Program-made: the position numbers and the translations under genes
Assembly (NCBI RefSeq): GCF_014843825.1
Contig: NZ_JHQR01000117.1
Location: forward strand, 1-33,622
Source of the DNA: Mesorhizobium silamurunense
GTDB lineage: Bacteria; Pseudomonadota; Alphaproteobacteria; Rhizobiales; Rhizobiaceae
DNA: 33,622 nt
Reading direction: 5' to 3'
The notes under the pieces: model-generated
Database searches by the model: none
Told to the model about the DNA's origin: nothing
The model's input: only the letters and a program-made list of their open reading frames with translations
Part shown: in pieces, positions 1 to 10,357 of the stretch
Numbering within the stretch: the stretch's first letter is position 1
Layout of the letters: each line of letters starts with the position of its first letter

Positions 1-30
1 CCCCGGTTACAGTCCCTCGGGATCTCGCCT

Positions 31-79
31 GTTGCGCCGGGTGTTGCGCGTGCTACAACGCGCCACAGCCGCTGCAACG
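31..79. promoter_or_regulatory. Cluster of GTTG/CAAC dyads beside the sigma-54 activator gene
   Basis: GTTGCGC occurs at 31-37 and 43-49. Inverted CAAC cores lie at 56-59 and 75-78, so 43-59 reads as GTTG, nine bases, CAAC. Repeated inverted half-sites next to an AcoR-type gene could be an upstream activating sequence for a sigma-54 promoter outside the left edge. No GG-N10-GC promoter is visible here, so this is weak inference. Confidence 0.2.
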
Positions 80-2002
<1,923 letters not shown>

Positions 2003-2129
2003 GCGTCCTCCTCGCAGCCAACGTCCTTTGCGACCGCATAGTGGTGTCTCGGCGGCACCCGCTCAACTGTACTATGGTAGCGCGCGACGGCGCCGATTTC
2101 ACAGGCGGGTGAATTCGCGCGGCACCCCA

Positions 2130-2158
2130 TTGACGAGTCCGCGCTTTGGCCCTTATTG
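2130..2158 (+). promoter_or_regulatory. Candidate promoter for the ilv leader
   Basis: TTGACG (2130-2135) is a good -35 element. A weak -10 follows with 16-17 bp spacing (CTTATT at 2152-2157 or TTATTG at 2153-2158). Transcription would begin at about 2164-2168, at or just before the leader ATG at 2168, so the leader mRNA would be leaderless or nearly so. The -35 is clear; the -10 is inferred from position. Confidence 0.5.
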
Positions 2159-2167
2159 TCCGCGGCC

Positions 2168-2218
2168 ATGAAAACAGCACTCATTCTCGTAGGTTGGCGC
2201 GTGGGCAAGGCGGTGTAA
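2168..2218 (+). CDS. ilv leader peptide, attenuator control ORF
   Basis: A 16-codon ORF encodes MKTALILVGWRVGKAV followed by TAA. Six of 16 residues are branched-chain amino acids, four of them consecutive (LILV, codons 5-8). It lies 121 bp before ilvI, ahead of an intrinsic terminator. This is the classic layout of an amino acid attenuator, in which ribosome stalling at scarce codons blocks terminator formation. No Shine-Dalgarno precedes the ATG and the predicted promoter nearly abuts it, so translation is probably leaderless. The region from codon 10 (2197-2205) can pair with 2236-2244 over nine base pairs with one G-U, enclosing a small hairpin at 2209-2223. That stem could be disrupted by a stalled ribosome. 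The role is inferred from arrangement and composition. Confidence 0.75.
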   Translation: MKTALILVGWRVGKAV

Positions 2219-2251
2219 CCGCCGGGCGAAAACCTCCCATGCGCATCCCAC

Positions 2252-2274
2252 AGGCTCCCTCGGGGGCCTTTTTT
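2252..2274 (+). terminator. Intrinsic terminator of the ilvIH attenuator
   Basis: The stem AGGCTCC (2252-2258) pairs with GGGGCCT (2263-2269) with one G-U pair and a four-base loop, and runs directly into TTTTTT (2269-2274). It lies between the leader peptide and ilvI, so it would stop transcription before ilvI when branched-chain amino acids are plentiful. A weak alternative pairing of 2234-2238 with 2262-2266 could act as antiterminator. Confidence 0.75.
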
Positions 2275-2339
2275 ATTGCCCAAAATCCAACTAAACGACC
2301 AGCAAATCGCCAGACGGCGAACAGTACGGGACCAGACCG

Positions 2340-4121
2340 ATGAGCAGTGGACAGAACGAACGGCGTGAAATGACTGGCGCCGAAATGGTGGTGCAGGCGC
2401 TGAAGGACAATGGCGTCAAGCACGTCTTCGGCTATCCGGGCGGTGCGGTCCTTCCGATCTATGACGAGATATTCCAGCAGGACGAGGTCGAGCACATTCT
2501 GGTCAGACACGAGCAGGGCGCCGGCCACGCGGCCGAAGGCTATGCGCGTTCGACCGGCAAGGCCGGTGTGCTCCTGGTGACGTCCGGCCCCGGCGCCACC
2601 AATGCGGTGACGCCGCTGCAGGACGCGCTGATGGATTCCATTCCGCTGGTGTGTCTCACCGGCCAGGTGCCGACCTCGCTGATCGGCTCCGACGCCTTCC
2701 AGGAATGCGATACGGTCGGCATCACGCGGCCCTGCACCAAGCACAACTGGCTGGTGAAGGACGTCAATGAGCTTGCCGCCACCATCCACGAGGCCTTCCA
2801 TGTGGCGACCACCGGGCGCCCCGGCCCGGTCGTGGTCGACATTCCGAAGGACGTGCAGTTCGCCAAGGGCATCTACGTGCCGCCGCAGACGGCGCCGCGC
2901 ACCAGCTACCAGCCGAAGGTCCAGGGCGATCTGGAGAAGGTCAAAGCTGCCGTCGAGCTGATGGCCGGCGCCAAGAAGCCGATCATCTATTCGGGCGGCG
3001 GCGTCATCAATTCCGGTCCGGAAGCCAGCCACCTGCTGCGCGAGCTGGTCGATCTCACCGGCTTCCCGATCACCACGACGCTGATGGGGCTCGGCGCCTA
3101 TCCGGCCTCGGGCAAGAACTGGGTCGGCATGCTCGGCATGCACGGCACCTACGAAGCCAATATGGCGATGCATGATTGCGATGTGATGATCTGCATCGGC
3201 GCGCGCTTCGACGACCGCATCACGGGCCGGCTCACTGCGTTTTCGCCGAACTCGAAGAAGATCCACATCGACATCGATCCGTCCTCGATCAACAAGAACG
3301 TCCATGCCGACGTGCCGATCCTGGGCGATGTCGGCCGGGTGCTGGAGGATCTGGTGCGGCTGTGGCGGGCGACCGCCAAGGCCGACAAGAAGGCGCTCTA
3401 TCCGTGGTGGGAGCAGATCGCGAAATGGCGCGCGCGGGACTCGCTCGCCTACAAGATGAACAACGACGTGATCATGCCGCAATACGCCATCCAGCGGCTT
3501 TATGCGTTGACCAAGGACATGGACACCTACATCACCACCGAGGTCGGCCAGCATCAGATGTGGGCGGCGCAGCACTATCATTTCGACAAGCCCAACCGCT
3601 GGATGACGTCGGGCGGGCTGGGCACGATGGGCTACGGCCTGCCGGCGGCGCTCGGCGTGCAGATCGCGCATCCGGACGCGCTGGTCATCGACATCGCCGG
3701 CGACGCTTCGGTGCAGATGACGATGCAGGAGATGAGCTCGGCGGTGCAGTACGAGGCACCGATCAAGATCTTCATCCTCAACAACCAGTATATGGGCATG
3801 GTGCGCCAGTGGCAGCAGCTGCTGCACGGCAACCGGCTGTCGCATTCCTACACCGAGGCGATGCCGGATTTCGTCAAGCTGGCGGAAGCCTATGGCGGCC
3901 ACGGCATCCGCTGCGACAAGCCGGACGAGTTGGACGACGCGATCCGCGAAATGATCTCGGTGAAGAAGCCGGTGCTGTTCGACTGCCGCGTGGCGACTTT
4001 AGCCAACTGCTTCCCGATGATCCCTTCCGGCAAGGCGCACAACGAGATGCTCCTGCCCGACGAGGCGACGGACGAAGCGGTGGCTAACGCCATCGACGCC
4101 AAGGGCAGGGAACTGGTGTAG
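2340..4121 (+). CDS. ilvI: Acetolactate synthase large (catalytic) subunit
   Basis: This ThDP-dependent enzyme makes 2-acetolactate from two pyruvates, or 2-aceto-2-hydroxybutyrate from pyruvate and 2-oxobutyrate, the first common step of Val/Leu/Ile synthesis. The 593-residue protein has the usual three domains. GYPGGAVLPIYDE is at 31-43, the catalytic Glu is E58 in RHEQGAG, and the ThDP/Mg motif starts with GDA (454-456) and ends with NN (481-482), as is typical of AHAS. The ATG at 2340 is used, but M11 (2370) begins the conserved MTGAEMV block and could be the true start, since neither has a strong ribosome site. The leader and terminator upstream suggest attenuation by branched-chain amino acids. 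ilvH follows after 135 bp. Confidence 0.96.
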   Translation: MSSGQNERREMTGAEMVVQALKDNGVKHVFGYPGGAVLPIYDEIFQQDEVEHILVRHEQGAGHAAEGYARSTGKAGVLLVTSGPGATNAVTPLQDALMDSIPLVCLTGQVPTSLIGSDAFQECDTVGITRPCTKHNWLVKDVNELAATIHEAFHVATTGRPGPVVVDIPKDVQFAKGIYVPPQTAPRTSYQPKVQGDLEKVKAAVELMAGAKKPIIYSGGGVINSGPEASHLLRELVDLTGFPITTTLMGLGAYPASGKNWVGMLGMHGTYEANMAMHDCDVMICIGARFDDRITGRLTAFSPNSKKIHIDIDPSSINKNVHADVPILGDVGRVLEDLVRLWRATAKADKKALYPWWEQIAKWRARDSLAYKMNNDVIMPQYAIQRLYALTKDMDTYITTEVGQHQMWAAQHYHFDKPNRWMTSGGLGTMGYGLPAALGVQIAHPDALVIDIAGDASVQMTMQEMSSAVQYEAPIKIFILNNQYMGMVRQWQQLLHGNRLSHSYTEAMPDFVKLAEAYGGHGIRCDKPDELDDAIREMISVKKPVLFDCRVATLANCFPMIPSGKAHNEMLLPDEATDEAVANAIDAKGRELV

Positions 4122-4142
4122 CCGAGGGCTCTGAATGTTTAC

Positions 4143-4186
4143 GCAATTCCGGACGGAAAACCGCTATGCGCTTTTCCTGGAATTGC
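4143..4186. repeat. Palindromic repeat family A, copy 1
   Basis: A 44-bp element bounded by GCAATTCC (4143-4150) and its complement GGAATTGC (4179-4186), with a further imperfect stem inside. Near-identical 44-bp elements lie at 13667, 13829 and 16674. This copy sits between ilvI and ilvH and has the same orientation as the copy at 13829. It resembles REP-like intergenic palindromes of rhizobia. Within an operon it would fold in the mRNA and could affect stability or relative subunit expression (inference). Confidence 0.85.
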
Positions 4187-4256
4187 TGGAGCCTGCGGCG
4201 GGAAGCCGTGTGGAAACAGAGAATTAGCGCAAAAGTTTGAAATCGAGAGTCATGTC

Positions 4257-4829
4257 ATGAACGCACAGCTCCAGCCGACCGGCTCCGCCTATTTCATCGC
4301 CAAGGAAACTGAGAAGCCGGAAACGCACACGCTTTCCGTGCTGGTCGACAACGAACCAGGCGTGCTTGCCCGCGTCATCGGCCTTTTCTCGGGACGCGGC
4401 TACAACATCGAAAGCCTTACCGTCTCCGAGACGGAGCACGAGAAGCATTTGTCGCGCATCACCATCGTGACGCGCGGCACGCCGCATGTGCTTGAGCAGA
4501 TCAAGCACCAGCTTGAGCGTATCGTGCCGGTGCACCGCGTCGTCGACCTTACCGTGCGCTCGCATGAACTTGGCCAGGAGCGGCCGCTGGAGCGGGAACT
4601 CGCGCTGGTCAAGGTCGCCGGCACCGGCGACGCGCGTGTCGAGGCGCTGAGGCTGGCGGATGCCTTCCGGGCCAGCGTCATCGACGCCAATACCGAGCAT
4701 TTCATCTTCGAGATCACCGGCAAGGGTTCCAAACTCGATCAGTTCATCGCCATCATGAAGCCGCTCGGCCTCGTCGAAATCTGCCGCACCGGCGTGGCGG
4801 CGATGAACCGTGGCCCGCAGGGCATGTGA
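4257..4829 (+). CDS. ilvH: Acetolactate synthase small (regulatory) subunit
   Basis: The regulatory subunit binds the IlvI catalytic subunit, raises its activity and gives feedback inhibition by valine. At 190 residues, the protein has an N-terminal ACT domain at about 22-98 (HTLSVLVDNEPGVLARVIGLF, then GYNIESLTV) and the usual C-terminal ALS_ss_C domain. The ATG at 4257 has GAGAG eight bases upstream. An ATG at 4252 is out of frame. The gene lies 135 bp after ilvI with a palindromic repeat in the gap and should share the ilvI transcript. Confidence 0.95.
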   Translation: MNAQLQPTGSAYFIAKETEKPETHTLSVLVDNEPGVLARVIGLFSGRGYNIESLTVSETEHEKHLSRITIVTRGTPHVLEQIKHQLERIVPVHRVVDLTVRSHELGQERPLERELALVKVAGTGDARVEALRLADAFRASVIDANTEHFIFEITGKGSKLDQFIAIMKPLGLVEICRTGVAAMNRGPQGM

Positions 4830-4952
4830 GCGCGCGGCAACCGCCACTCGCACTGCTACAGTTCCCCTCTCTGGTCCTGCAGTCGCCCGTCCGTGGCTTT
4901 CGCGCGCCTGCAAAAAAAGGACAATAAGGCTGACATATCTAGGGAGGATACG

Positions 4953-5549
4953 ATGTCTCTCAACGCGTTCCTTGCTCTCTTGGTTTATGCCTTCGTGACC
5001 TCGATCACGCCGGGGCCCAACAACCTCATGCTGCTGACGTCCGGGGTCAATTTCGGCATCGTCAGGACCGTTCCGCACATGCTGGGCATCAGCATTGGCT
5101 TCCTGGTGCTGCTGCTGGCCGTCGGCTTCGGGCTCGGCGCGGTGCTGACGGCGGTTCCCGCGCTGCACACGGCGTTGAAAATCGCTGGCGCCGCCTACCT
5201 GCTCTACCTCGCCTGGAAGATCGCCGTGTCACGCTCGGTGAGCGACAAGAGCGGTGCGGAGGCGCGGCCGATGCGCTTCATCGACGCCGCGGCGTTCCAA
5301 TGGGTCAATCCCAAGGCGTGGGTGATGGCGATAACCGCCATGGCCGTCTACACCAACCCCGACCATCCGTTCGTCTCGGTGGCGCTGATCTCGATCGCCT
5401 TCACCATCGTCAACCTGCCAAGCGTCTCCGTCTGGGCCGGGTTCGGCACCGCGCTGCGCGGCTTCCTGTCGGATCCCGTGCGCCTGAAATGGTTCAACAT
5501 CGCCATGGGTCTGCTGTTGGCGGCGACGCTTTGGCCAATGCTGCGCTGA
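4953..5549 (+). CDS. LysE/RhtB-family amino acid exporter
   Basis: A 198-residue inner-membrane protein of the LysE/RhtB superfamily, which exports amino acids or their derivatives. The signature TPGPNNLML follows the first membrane segment, and about six hydrophobic segments are visible. The general look is closest to EamB-like cysteine/O-acetylserine exporters, but the substrate cannot be read from sequence. The reading frame is open from 4893, but the ATG at 4953 is chosen because AGGGAGG at 4941-4947 precedes it at good spacing and the protein then starts like the family. The gene follows ilvH by 123 bp on the same strand and could be co-transcribed. Export of branched-chain amino acids is possible but only inferred from position. 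Confidence 0.85.
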   Translation: MSLNAFLALLVYAFVTSITPGPNNLMLLTSGVNFGIVRTVPHMLGISIGFLVLLLAVGFGLGAVLTAVPALHTALKIAGAAYLLYLAWKIAVSRSVSDKSGAEARPMRFIDAAAFQWVNPKAWVMAITAMAVYTNPDHPFVSVALISIAFTIVNLPSVSVWAGFGTALRGFLSDPVRLKWFNIAMGLLLAATLWPMLR

Positions 5550-5596
5550 GGTCATTTTCAGCCTGATGCGAGGGCCGCCACGGCACGTTAGCCGGG

Positions 5597-5620
5597 TGCA
5601 CAGCGATTGTGCAGTGCACA
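5597..5620. promoter_or_regulatory. Candidate operator upstream of the RND pump
   Basis: TGCACA (5597-5602), five bases, TGTGCA (5608-5613) form a perfect inverted repeat, and a third TGCACA follows at 5615-5620. It is 144 bp before the adaptor gene in an otherwise empty intergenic region. RND pump operons are usually controlled by a local repressor, but no regulator gene adjoins this one, so the binding protein is unknown. Confidence 0.4.
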
Positions 5621-5763
5621 TTAAATCTTCGTAATACCGCGTTTTGGCCCTTTTCCGCCAAAGCCTTGTCCTATCTATTCGGCGAAAATCGCGGCAAGGC
5701 GCCGTGAATAGAGCTAGAATAGACCACCGGGTTCGGCGTGTCGGGTGATAAGGCTTGTTGTCG

Positions 5764-7041
5764 ATGCGCGGAAAAATCGCCTTTGCAGTCATCGCGGCGG
5801 CCTGCCTCGCGGGCGCCGGCCTCTACCTTTCGCCAACCGCGATGGGCAAGGTCCAGCAGCTCATCTCAGGCCAGCAAGCAGCGACGGGCAGCGCGGACAA
5901 AACGGCGAAGGCATCGGACAACCCGAAGAGTGGCAGCGGTCGCGCGCGTTCGGCCTCGATCGTTGCCGCGACAGCAACCACCGCTGACTTCCCGATCCGC
6001 CGCTATGCCATCGGCTTCGTTTCCTCGCCGGCGGTGGTCAGCATCAATGCCCGGGTGTCCAGCCAGATCGTGTCGATCGCGGTCAAGGACGGGCAAATGG
6101 TCAAAGCGGGCGATCTTCTGCTCTCGCTGGATGACCGCTCGCTGAAGGCGCAGCTCGCCAAGGACCAGGCGACGCTGGCCAAGGACCAGGCGATGCTGGT
6201 CAGCGCCCAGGCCGATCTGCAGCGCGCCAAGGATCTCGTCGCCAAGCAGGCGGGCACGCAGCAGACCTACGATCAGGCGCTGGCGGCACAAAAGGCGGCG
6301 GCCGCCACCATCGATGCCGACGAGGCGACGATAGACGCCGATACGGTCCAGTTGAGCTACGCGACCATCACCGCGCCCATCTCGGGCAGGCTCGGAGCGG
6401 TCAACGTCTCCGTCGGCGATCTCGTCACCACCAGCAACGGCAACTCAAGCAGCACGACGCCACTTGTCACCATCACGCAAATGGACCCGCTGCAGGTGAA
6501 TTTCACTCTGCCGGAAAGCAACCTTGCCTTGCTGCACAAGGAGCTCGCGAATCCGCAGCAAGGGGACGTGACGCTGACCAAGGACGGCGATCCGACGCCG
6601 ATCGGCAAGGGCACGCTCGACTTCGTCGATTCCAGCGTCGATACCGCCTCGGGCACCATCGCCACGCGCGCGAGCATACCGAACTCCGATCTTTCGCTTT
6701 GGCCGGGCCAGTATGTGAACGTCGTGCTCGACGCCGGCACGATGCCGCAGATGACCTCGGTTCCGACGGTTGCGGTGCAGCCCAGCCAGAAGGGCTCCTT
6801 CGTCTATGTGGTCAAGCCCGACAACACGGTGGAGATGCGGCCGGTGCAGGTGGCGCTGACGGAAGGCGAAAACAGCGCTATCAGCCAGGGGCTGAAGAGC
6901 GGTGAGAAGGTCGTCGTCGAAGGCCAGACCAGGCTGAAGGACGGCGCCGCCGTCCACGAAGGCAAGACCGCCGGCAGCGGCACCGATCAGGCCGCTCCCA
7001 AGGTCGCGGAAGCCGACAAGGCCGGCGGGGCGCGACCATGA
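5764..7041 (+). CDS. RND efflux periplasmic adaptor (membrane fusion protein)
   Basis: This periplasmic adaptor links an inner-membrane RND pump to an outer-membrane channel. The 425-residue protein begins with an uncleaved anchor or signal sequence (MRGKIAFAVIAAACLAGAGL). A lipoyl-like half motif follows near VSSQIVSIAVKDGQMVKAGD, then an Ala/Gln/Lys-rich alpha-helical hairpin, then the second half motif (ATITAPISGRLG) and beta-barrel and membrane-proximal domains. It resembles MdtA-type adaptors. The frame is open from a TTG at 5755, but the ATG at 5764 gives the better signal sequence. Its stop overlaps the next gene's start as ATGA (7038-7041), showing translational coupling. No outer-membrane channel gene is nearby, so a TolC homologue elsewhere is presumably used. 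Confidence 0.92.
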   Translation: MRGKIAFAVIAAACLAGAGLYLSPTAMGKVQQLISGQQAATGSADKTAKASDNPKSGSGRARSASIVAATATTADFPIRRYAIGFVSSPAVVSINARVSSQIVSIAVKDGQMVKAGDLLLSLDDRSLKAQLAKDQATLAKDQAMLVSAQADLQRAKDLVAKQAGTQQTYDQALAAQKAAAATIDADEATIDADTVQLSYATITAPISGRLGAVNVSVGDLVTTSNGNSSSTTPLVTITQMDPLQVNFTLPESNLALLHKELANPQQGDVTLTKDGDPTPIGKGTLDFVDSSVDTASGTIATRASIPNSDLSLWPGQYVNVVLDAGTMPQMTSVPTVAVQPSQKGSFVYVVKPDNTVEMRPVQVALTEGENSAISQGLKSGEKVVVEGQTRLKDGAAVHEGKTAGSGTDQAAPKVAEADKAGGARP

Positions 7042-10000
7042 TCTCCGAATTCTGCATACGCAGGCCCGTCGCCACGCTGCTGATGTCGTTGGCCCTCGTG
7101 CTGGGCGGAATTTTTGCCTACAAGTTCCTGCCGGTCGCGGCGCTGCCAAGCGCCGAGTTTCCGGTGGTCAATGTTTCCGCTTCGCTGCCCGGCGCTTCGC
7201 CGGAGACGATGGCGACCTCGGTGGCCACGCCGCTGATCAAGCAGTTTTCGACCATCGCCGGCATCGATTCGATCTCGACCACCAACTCGCTCGGCCAGAC
7301 CTCGATCGCCATCCAGTTCGTGCTCAACCGGGACATCGACGCGGCGGCCGCGGACGTGCAGGCGGCGATCGCGCGCACGCAAAAATCGCTGCCGCCGGAG
7401 ATGACCGCGCCGCCGAGCTATCGAAAGGTCAATCCGGCTGACGCGCCGATCCTTTTGATGTCGCTGGTCAGCGACACGGTTCCGCTCACGGACCTCGATG
7501 CCTTCGCCGAGAACGTCATCTCGCCGTCGCTGTCGACCATCGACGGCGTGGCGCAGGTCTCGATCTTCGGCCAGCAGAAATATGCGGTGCGCATTCAGAT
7601 CGATCCGACAGCGCTCGCCGCGCGCGGCATCTCGATCGATCAGCTGCAGGCGGCGATCGCGTCGGCCAACAGCAACACGCCGCTCGGCGTGCTGCAGAAC
7701 GACAAACAGCAGCTCACCATCACCGCCAACACCCAGCTCGGCAACGCCGCCGGGTTCTCCAACCTGATCATCGCCACCAAGAACGGCCACCCGGTGCGGC
7801 TGGGCGAGGTGACCCGCGTCGTCGATTCGGTGCAGACCACCACGACCGCAAGTTGGTACGATGGTACCCGCGCGATCATCATGGCCGTGCAGCGCCAGCC
7901 CGACGCCAACACCGTCGACGTCGTCGACAAGGTCAAGGCGATGCTGCCGTCCTTCCAGGACCAGATGCCGGCGGCGGCCAGCATCAAGCTGCTCAACGAC
8001 CGCTCGACTTCGATCCGCCAGGCTGTCGACGACGTGCAGTTCACGCTGCTCTTGACCATCGCCCTGGTGGTGATGGTGATCTTCGTGTTCCTGCGCAGGA
8101 TAACGGCGACGATCATACCGGCGGTGGCGGTGCCGATCTCGCTGATCGCGACGCTTGGCGCGATGTTCCTGTTCGGCTTCTCGATCGACAACATCTCGCT
8201 GATGGGCCTCACGCTCGCGGTCGGCCTCGTCGTCGACGACGCCATCGTCATGCTCGAAAACATCTTCCGCCATATGGAGGAGGATGGGCTGTCGGCCTTC
8301 GACGCGTCGCTGAAGGGCGCGCGCGAGATCGGCTTCACCATCATCTCGATCTCGATCTCGCTTGTGGCGGTGTTCATTCCCGTGCTTCTGATGGGCGGCG
8401 TCATCGGCCGCATCTTCAACGAATTCGCGGTCGTGGTGACGGTCGCCATCCTGGCGTCGATGTTCGTGTCGCTGACGTTGACGCCGATGCTGTGCTCGCG
8501 GCTGCTGTCGGTCACGAAAGCCGATCGCGAGGCGCATAGCGAAGGCCACGGCCATGACTTGTTCACGCGCGGCTACAACTGGTTGCTCAGCTTCTGCCTG
8601 CGGCACACCTTCTTCGTATTCCTCGTCTTCATCGGAACGGCGGCGGCATCGGTCTGGCTGATCCAGGTCTCGCCGAAGGGCTTCTTCCCGCAGGAGGATA
8701 TCGGCCAGATTTCGGTGACGACGATGGCCCGGCAGGACATCTCCTTCGACGCCATGGCGAAGCTGCAGGGCCAGGTGGCGAACGTCTTCGCGCATTCGCC
8801 TTATGTCGCGCATGTAGCCTGGTCGGCCGGTAGCGGCAACAACGCGCTGAACCAGGGCCAGCTCTACGTGCAGCTGAAGGACAAGGATCAGAGGCCCAGC
8901 ATCGAGAAGGTGCTTTCAGACCTGCGGCGGCAGCTGGCCGCTGTCCCGGGCATCGAGGCCTATATGCAGCCGGTGCAGAACCTCAGGCTGGGCTCGCGCT
9001 CGTCCGCCAGCGCCTACCAGCTCGTGGTTCAGGGCCTCGATACGGGCCAGACCGATATCTGGGCACAGAAGCTCAATGATGCGATGGCGGCGGACCACAC
9101 GACGTTCACCGACGTCACCAGCGATCTGCAGAACAACGCCCTGCAGGCGACGCTGGTGGTCGACCGCGACAAGGCGGCCCAGCTCGGCGTCGACACCGAC
9201 ACTCTGCGCTCGGCCCTCTACGGCGGTTTCGGCACCGACCAGGTTTCCACCATCTTCGGCTCCGCCGACAGCTATCAAGTCATCACCGAGCTCGATCCGA
9301 AGATGGCGTGGTCGCCCGAGCGCATGCTGGCTATCCAGGTGAGGACGGCGCGCGGCAGCCTGGTGCCGCTCGGCGCTTTCGCCCATGTCGATCGCACGGC
9401 AGGCGCGCTGACCGTCAACCAGCTCGGCCAGCTGCCGGCGGTGACGATCTCCTACAACCTGCCGCAGGGCGTGTCGCTCGGCGACACGGTGACCCGCATC
9501 GACCAGCTGAAAGAGCAAATCGGCATGCCGAAGGCGATCTCGACCAGCTTCGCCGGCACCGCCAAGACCTTCCAGGATTCGCTCGCCAACCAGGGCCTGC
9601 TGATCGGCGGCGCGATCCTGACGATCTACATCGTGCTCGGCATGCTCTATGAGAGCTTCATCCATCCGCTCACCATCCTTACCGGTCTGCCGTCGGCGGT
9701 GCTCGGCGCGGTGCTGGCTTTGCGCTTCGCCGGCATGGATATCTCGGTCATTGCTGTGATTGGCATCCTGATGCTGATCGGCATCGTCAAGAAGAACGGC
9801 ATCATGATGGTCGATGTCGCGCTGGAGCTCAGACGACAAGGCATGTCGGCCAAGGATTCCATCCACAAGGCTTGCCTGATGCGTTTTCGGCCGATCATGA
9901 TGACAACGCTGGCAGCGTTGATGGGCACGTTCCCGATCGCGCTCGGCACCGGCGCAAGCGCCGAACTGCGCCAGCCACTCGGCGTCGCCGTGGTCGGCGG

Positions 10001-10190
10001 CCTGCTTGCCTCGCAGGCGCTCACTTTGTTCGTCACACCGGTGATCTACGTTTACTTCGAAAACTTCTCCGGCTGGCTGCTCAGCTTCTCGTCGAAGAAG
10101 AGCCGGCCGGCACTGCATGCGGTCGAAAGCAGCGAGCAGCCTTCGCTGTTCGAGGAAGAGGCCGAACCGAAAAAGGTGGCCGCCGAATAG
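7038..10190 (+). CDS. RND family multidrug efflux transporter (HAE1/MdtB-C type)
   Basis: A proton-driven inner-membrane pump of the HAE1 family, in the usual size range at 1050 residues. It starts with the typical FCIRRPVATLLM segment and has 12 expected membrane helices with two large periplasmic loops. The proton-relay residues are intact: D400-D401 in GLVVDDAIVMLEN (TM4) and K918 in GIVKKNGIMMVD (TM10), equivalent to D407, D408 and K940 of E. coli AcrB. The start overlaps the adaptor's stop by four bases. Substrates cannot be told from sequence; antibiotics, dyes and plant phenolics are typical for the family. A palindromic repeat follows the stop. Confidence 0.95.
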   Translation: MISEFCIRRPVATLLMSLALVLGGIFAYKFLPVAALPSAEFPVVNVSASLPGASPETMATSVATPLIKQFSTIAGIDSISTTNSLGQTSIAIQFVLNRDIDAAAADVQAAIARTQKSLPPEMTAPPSYRKVNPADAPILLMSLVSDTVPLTDLDAFAENVISPSLSTIDGVAQVSIFGQQKYAVRIQIDPTALAARGISIDQLQAAIASANSNTPLGVLQNDKQQLTITANTQLGNAAGFSNLIIATKNGHPVRLGEVTRVVDSVQTTTTASWYDGTRAIIMAVQRQPDANTVDVVDKVKAMLPSFQDQMPAAASIKLLNDRSTSIRQAVDDVQFTLLLTIALVVMVIFVFLRRITATIIPAVAVPISLIATLGAMFLFGFSIDNISLMGLTLAVGLVVDDAIVMLENIFRHMEEDGLSAFDASLKGAREIGFTIISISISLVAVFIPVLLMGGVIGRIFNEFAVVVTVAILASMFVSLTLTPMLCSRLLSVTKADREAHSEGHGHDLFTRGYNWLLSFCLRHTFFVFLVFIGTAAASVWLIQVSPKGFFPQEDIGQISVTTMARQDISFDAMAKLQGQVANVFAHSPYVAHVAWSAGSGNNALNQGQLYVQLKDKDQRPSIEKVLSDLRRQLAAVPGIEAYMQPVQNLRLGSRSSASAYQLVVQGLDTGQTDIWAQKLNDAMAADHTTFTDVTSDLQNNALQATLVVDRDKAAQLGVDTDTLRSALYGGFGTDQVSTIFGSADSYQVITELDPKMAWSPERMLAIQVRTARGSLVPLGAFAHVDRTAGALTVNQLGQLPAVTISYNLPQGVSLGDTVTRIDQLKEQIGMPKAISTSFAGTAKTFQDSLANQGLLIGGAILTIYIVLGMLYESFIHPLTILTGLPSAVLGAVLALRFAGMDISVIAVIGILMLIGIVKKNGIMMVDVALELRRQGMSAKDSIHKACLMRFRPIMMTTLAALMGTFPIALGTGASAELRQPLGVAVVGGLLASQALTLFVTPVIYVYFENFSGWLLSFSSKKSRPALHAVESSEQPSLFEEEAEPKKVAAE

Positions 10191-10237
10191 AGCATGATTT
10201 CCGAAAAGTTGCAGACTTTTCGGAGAAGATCATGCTC
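10190..10237. repeat. Palindromic repeat family B, copy 1
   Basis: A 48-bp palindrome bounded by GAGCATGAT (10190-10198) and ATCATGCTC (10229-10237). Inside is a perfect stem CCGAAAAG (10201-10208) / CTTTTCGG (10216-10223). A second copy is at 30161-30207. It overlaps the last base of the RND gene's stop codon and may act as a transcript end or 3' stabiliser. Confidence 0.85.
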
Positions 10238-10357
10238 CAAAACAACACTCTTCAAGCGAGATGGCGATCGAGGAAGAGCCGTCTCGCTTGAAGCGGCCGC
10301 CTCTGGCCCAAGGTGTGGTGCTTGCGGGGAACAGCACGCGATCCTAGTCTCAAGGTC

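Noticed and set aside
59..75. Sigma-54 promoter on the minus strand near the left edge
   Set aside because: TGGCGC and GCA are present, but the GG-to-GC spacing is nine, not ten, and it would point away from any gene in view.
2181..3902. 573-codon minus-strand ORF across ilvI
   Set aside because: Codon-bias shadow of ilvI, rich in His, Arg and Asp, with no recognisable domain.
6987..8813. 608-codon minus-strand ORF opposite the RND transporter
   Set aside because: Low-complexity Arg/Asp/His product typical of antisense frames; the plus strand is a complete RND pump.
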